Positions 60,284 to 64,000 of a stretch of DNA of 64,000 bases are shown one piece after another. The notes below the pieces were generated by a model. The model did no database searches. It had not been told where the DNA came from and saw nothing but the letters and a program-made list of their open reading frames with translations. Position 1 is the stretch's first letter. Each line of letters begins with the position of its first letter. The translations under genes and the position numbers were made by a program. The DNA is from Gymnopus androsaceus JB14 (taxonomy: Eukaryota > Basidiomycota > Agaricomycetes > Agaricales > Omphalotaceae), in NCBI GenBank assembly GCA_009733575.1, contig ML769670.1, positions 1 to 64,000 of the forward strand, given 5' to 3'.

Positions 60284-60390
60284 AACCTATTTGTTCTATG
60301 AGTTCTTGTACAGAGCTGTACAGGACTGTGGGTTGCTATGGGTTGCTGTACAGCTCTGTATAGAGCTCACAGATCAAATAGGTCTCAGAT
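60284..60390. repeat. Short foldback repeat
   Basis: AACCTATTTGTTCTATGAG...TACAGAGCTGTACAG on the left pairs with CTGTACAGCTCTGTA...ATCAAATAGGT on the right. The leading GCATTAGCAAAACCT is a variant of the TCAGCAAAACCTGG end, so it may be a divergent family member. Confidence 0.55.
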
Positions 60391-60845
60391 TTTCTCAGAT
60401 AATCTTGGGCCGTTTCGCTGTAGGTTCTCAACGGAGCTCATTGCTTGCACTTGAACTCTTACCTCAGTGCATGATATGGCAGCAACTGATGCACATAGTG
60501 TCCTTTTTTAGCTCTCCCACCCTCTCACCCTATAGTGGCCCATGACTAGTATGGTCAACTCAGGCCTAGTGTTTTTATGCCCACCCACAGATAGGCCAAG
60601 CCCAACCAAAACCTTAAAGTAAGCATACATTTGTCTAACTTACTTCTTATCAGGTTCTCTACTCTGAGACCACTAGTTTACTGCTGAGTCTCACCCCTAC
60701 TCTTGAGCCTCAGCCTATGGTACCCACAAAAATCATGCTAAAACTAAGCAACCCTCCTTTCTATAGATTTGGAGTGCAAACTGACAGAGCCAATGTCAGT
60801 GTCTTCAAGTCGATCCTGATAAAGTTGAGGGTAAATACATATATT

Positions 60846-62316
60846 TCAAACACATGGCTCCCAGAAATGATCACTTACTAATCCCATTTCGTGGCCTTGG
60901 GCAGTATCACTACTGGCACTATTATTTGCAAATAGCATTCCAGTCGGAACATTAACTTCATAAATTGCTTCGTCATTCCGAAAACTGTTTCGAGCATTCA
61001 ATCTAGAAAATAAATCGTAAGTTGAGCAGTGGATTTATTTCATAATGCAGAGGAGCTTAGCCATACACTGCCATAAATGAGTTTGAGTATACTGGTAATT
61101 CATTAAGAACTTGTTCATTCCAAGGATAGACAAAATCTAACCTTTTCCCAGGCAGGTGTATATTGTAATCCAAATTACTGGAAATATTTTCCCCACTTTA
61201 GAATTATACACATGCCATATTTTAGGTAAAATTTACCCACAATTGGATTTCATAGTTTGGAACTGCCATTAAATGAGCTTAATGATTAGGTAGATATTAA
61301 ATTGACCTACACATATGACAACAGCAACTGCTATAATGCTAAATCAAAGACCTTTAATGTTATTGATGGATCCATTAATAAGGCTCTTTACCTAGTTACC
61401 AAACCCGTTTCTAGACAGCGCATCAATTAATTAGCATTGTTTTTCATGGCAGTGGCAGCAAACATACGGATCGTCCACCAAATTAACCTATCCAATACTT
61501 TTAGAGTGCTGGAGGACGCTTATTAAATAGCAAATTTTTGATATGAAGACATGACTGACGGACTAAAAACATGCTTGCGGTGGGTGTACAAATTAGCCAC
61601 CAGAGCAATGGCGATGGCAACATCTACAAATGCTCCCATGGTAAATAAAAGAGTGAACATCCATCCCCAGTCAGCTACGTATTCTGTAACTGAGGGGATC
61701 TTGAAAGAAACAACAACAAGGACATAGCTGCCAATCATGCGTATGCCGGAGAGGAACCATAGGGATATAGGAATATAGATGCGTCTACCAATGAATCGAC
61801 GGATACGATCAGTGTAGAACATCTGTAGGTATTCCCAGTGAGTAAAAGTAATAATTTTCATAAATAAGGATGTCAGGTACCTGTACCGCAGCAGTAACAG
61901 GAGCACCAAATGCAACAGTTAGATTGAGGGCCGGTGGCAACTTGACAAGTTTTTCCGGCTGTCCGTAGAAAGTAATAACTGCGACATAGATTGAATCGGT
62001 AATACAAATTGTATGAGCCAGCTCGCAGATCCTGACATGAATAAGTACAGTTCCGTACGAGTGAAAAATGACCAATCACCAAACAAAAGCCACCTGGATG
62101 TAAACCCGTTCAACGAACTGAGAGGTCAATATAATGAAAATTTCTGCTGACCATGAACTTCAATGGTCTATGATCCTTCGGATACTCTCTGTAATAGAGA
62201 TAGGTTTGTACAGTTGAAAGACCAAACAGAAAGACTGCAATAAAACCGCCAATTAAGAGTGAACCTAGTGTGTTAGTTGGATCAAAGGCTGCAAGGATAG
62301 AAGTTGGGTCGTCCAT
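60846..62316 (-). CDS. DUF6534-type multi-pass membrane protein
   Basis: The start MDDPTSILAAFDPTNTLGSL is followed by TM1 (LLIGGFIAVFLFGLSTVQTY) and YLYYREYPKDHRPLKF, the typical opening of this large agaricomycete family. Further exons give LAHTICITDSIYVAVITFYG, SLWFLSGIRMIGSYVLVVVS, WMFTLLFTMGAFVDVAIAIAL and, near the end, LNARNSFRNDEAI with a hydrophilic tail. About seven membrane segments are expected, as in the family; function unknown. The exons between about 61000 and 61520 (LMRCLETGLVT, IAVAVVIC, LPVYSNSFMAVY) are only partly resolved, and the end at 60846 is tentative because a GTAAGT follows the likely last codons. Confidence 0.75.
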
Positions 62317-63721
62317 GTTATTGAGTACTGTTATTTTTTAGCTATGGTTGAAGCTTTAAAGGATGATCATTCAAGAGAGCCCGGCGTGACGGGGCCTACA
62401 GTTAAATAAAGAGGAAGCTAAATTCACCAATCGGCGGGTTCCCGTTCATTCTGATCATTAGCTCAAAAAGATGCAGCGATAGAGATGGAGCCAGACAATA
62501 AAAACTGATGAATCGGAGGCTGGGATCCCGCGGAAAAGATTGAGGTACTATGAGTGGTTTAATCAAATACTACTTGCTGTAGACTACTTTTTTCGATTAC
62601 CGTGAGTACCGGTACAGTACCGCAGAGGATTTTGGCCTTCTTCGAAGACTCAGAGCCTCCTTCAATACTTTTTTGTCATCGAACTCATTGCCGTCGACGT
62701 CGGAGCCGTGCCTCTGCCGACTAGCTCGCATGAGGTGGCGATAGATTGGATGAAAGAAATGCAGATGGTCTATGATAGAGAGATCGATGAAGATTAGTGG
62801 TGATAAGCAGCGAGCACATTTCCCTACCCATCTCATTCCTTCCCCCTCACTGGGAAAGATGCCCCAATACCCAGAATTACTTTCTTCCTCTTCTCCCTTG
62901 CTCCTCGTATCCCCTCTAGTCTTCCATCTCTCTCCGACGCCTACCCATAGCCATTTATCATCCAATGCGCTTCAACACTGACACTGACACACATCCGCTT
63001 CCTGACCTACGCTACATTGTACACGGATAATGAATGCGAAATTCATACATTCTCCCTCTATGCTATCCGCAAAACGCCCTTGAACTGTAAACATCCCTTT
63101 CCTGCCTCCTCCTGGTCGAGCATTAACTGACCTTGTCCTTCGCTGTAGCTCCCTCCGCACGCACATACTCGCTACCCGGAAAAGTAACCGGAATTTTTTG
63201 TGCCGGGCTGGCCGGCAAAAATTCCGGTTACTTTTCCGGGTAGCGAGTACATATCGTTCCCTTTACCGAATGCGAAACCCCTGCTCTGTCCTGCTTGTTC
63301 ATGCACACCCGGACCGCCTCCTGCCTCCTTCTCGCCACTTCTCCCTCTACCTCCCCCGACACTATGTCTGGTGGCTCCCTTGCTCAGTATATAAGACACT
63401 CGGGTTAGTTCCAGGACCAGCAGAGGCGGGTGGGTCACGATCACCCTTCATACTGCGCGCAGCGCACCTTCCTTTTTGTCCTCCCTCATATATCAGTCGA
63501 TTTTCAGCAAATTCCACCTTGAAATCTCGAACTACCTAGCCACAGGCTTCAGCGCCTCGAATTCTAGTGTGCCACAAGGCCTTAAGGATTTACTGAAGTT
63601 GTCAGACTCCTGTAACTAGTAGTATGTACGACGCTTACACATTGCCAATACTACTGCTTATTACTTCCCCACTGTATACTATGAGCCAAGAACTTGAAAT
63701 CGCATGAACTGCACTTCAATT
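62317..63721. other. Intergenic with a hairpin element
   Basis: Holds the promoter of the membrane-protein gene. Open frames (for example 62597-62965) are low-complexity, have no recognised domain and overlap on both strands. A hairpin element lies at 63166-63249. Confidence 0.5.
63166..63249. mobile_element. 84-bp near-perfect hairpin element
   Basis: TACTCGCTACCCGGAAAAGT, continuing through AACCGGAATTTTT, pairs with its reverse complement ending GCGAGTA. The loop contains GCCGGGCTGGCCGGC. This is typical of a tiny MITE; TAC occurs at both edges. Confidence 0.75.
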
Positions 63722-64000
63722 TCAAAAATCCCAAATGTCTCCGAAAGGATCCAACATATCACAGTCATAATCCGCAACCTCATTCTCATCTTCGAGATCC
63801 CAATCAGATTCAATCTCCATATGATCCAAATTATCTTCAATCCGTGCTCCCATATTGGCTCGCACTGCATTACAGACAAAGCACATCTTTGCCTGACGCG
63901 ATGAAAACGACATTATAGACAGCTTCCGCTTGCATCCCCCGCACATCCGATCCTGAGGCGAACCCTGGACAAAGACCTCGAGAGGGAGGAATGCATTAGA
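63722..64000 (-). CDS. C-terminal part of a CxxC-containing protein, runs off the window
   Basis: The frame is open from the window edge (SNAFLPLEVFVQGSPQDR) through CGGCKRKLSIMSFSSRQAK and CFVCNAVRANMGARIE to an acidic end, VADYDCDMLDPFGDIWDF. Two Cys-x2-Cys pairs 20-odd residues apart suggest a small zinc-binding module. I cannot assign a family; the start lies outside the window. Confidence 0.55.
   Translation of the reverse strand, partial: SNAFLPLEVFVQGSPQDRMCGGCKRKLSIMSFSSRQAKMCFVCNAVRANMGARIEDNLDHMEIESDWDLEDENEVADYDCDMLDPFGDIWDF

Larger units (their letters stand above)
52580..60845. other. AT-rich, gene-poor stretch of repeats and relics
   Basis: No complete gene is visible in over 8 kb. 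Frames such as 52589-52993 (YTSGWLVATLRPFLSRRNYN) and 53652-53864 look like decayed transposon coding pieces, without a domain I can name. Several foldback elements lie here (separate entries). TACTAGTA/TAGTACTTAC words dominate 58440-58690. A truncated TCAGCAAA end appears near 54481. Confidence 0.6.

Noticed and set aside
62597..62965. 122-codon minus-strand frame
   Set aside because: Low-complexity composition, an overlapping plus-strand frame, and no recognisable family.

Overview
The window reads as a chromosome segment of a mushroom-forming basidiomycete (Agaricomycetes). Support for this: genes are cut by many introns of about 48-65 bp with fungal GT...CTAAC...AG signals, and several families are typical of these fungi (an EF-hand protein with a coiled middle, a DUF6534 membrane protein, F-box proteins with a WCGLCxTC-like stretch, GT90/CAP10-like glycosyltransferases, a fungal alpha-kinase, an rva_4-like integrase). 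No genus can be named from sequence alone. Exon limits come from reading splice sites by eye; positions may be off by a base or two.

Layout. 1-2.0 kb: AT-rich foldback repeats. 3.5-5.8 kb: a broken small secreted-protein gene and a broken F-box gene. 6.1-9.3 kb: a lactonase-like propeller and Mo25/Hym1, both recognisable along their length but carrying single-base frame breaks. 9.9-15.8 kb: two tandem GT90 genes on the minus strand with an F-box relic between them. 16.3-17.9 kb: an intact inositol-monophosphatase-type enzyme. 18.5-18.9 kb: an inverted-repeat element with a GC-rich core. 19.6-22.8 kb: a Zn2Cys6 transcription factor whose zinc cluster is assembled across a 6-nt micro-exon. 24.2-28.6 kb: the EF-hand protein. 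29.2-30.5 kb: a MYND-finger protein.

30.69-37.79 kb is the highlight: a 7.1-kb DNA transposon with 47-bp perfect terminal inverted repeats and a 5-bp target duplication (GCGTA). It sits between the MYND gene and the divergent GNA1 gene (38.0 kb). It carries a DDE integrase-like transposase, an alpha-type protein kinase and a third unknown protein with an in-frame TGA. After GNA1 come a short inverted-repeat element, a small secreted protein with a repeated peptide (41.2 kb), an MFS exporter (42.5-45.1 kb), a palindromic element, and a pair of minus-strand lipid-type enzymes: an acyl-AMP ligase (47.4-49.6 kb) and a cyclopropane-fatty-acid-synthase-family methyltransferase (50.2-52.0 kb). From 52.5 to 60.8 kb the DNA is AT-rich and mostly foldback elements and relics. 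A DUF6534 membrane protein (60.8-62.3 kb) and the end of a CxxC protein running off the window close it.

The housekeeping genes look unrelated to each other. Links of possible functional meaning are the transposase/kinase/unknown-protein trio inside one mobile element, the AMP-ligase/methyltransferase/MFS neighbourhood, and the dispersed pair of small secreted proteins that share promoter-like sequence.
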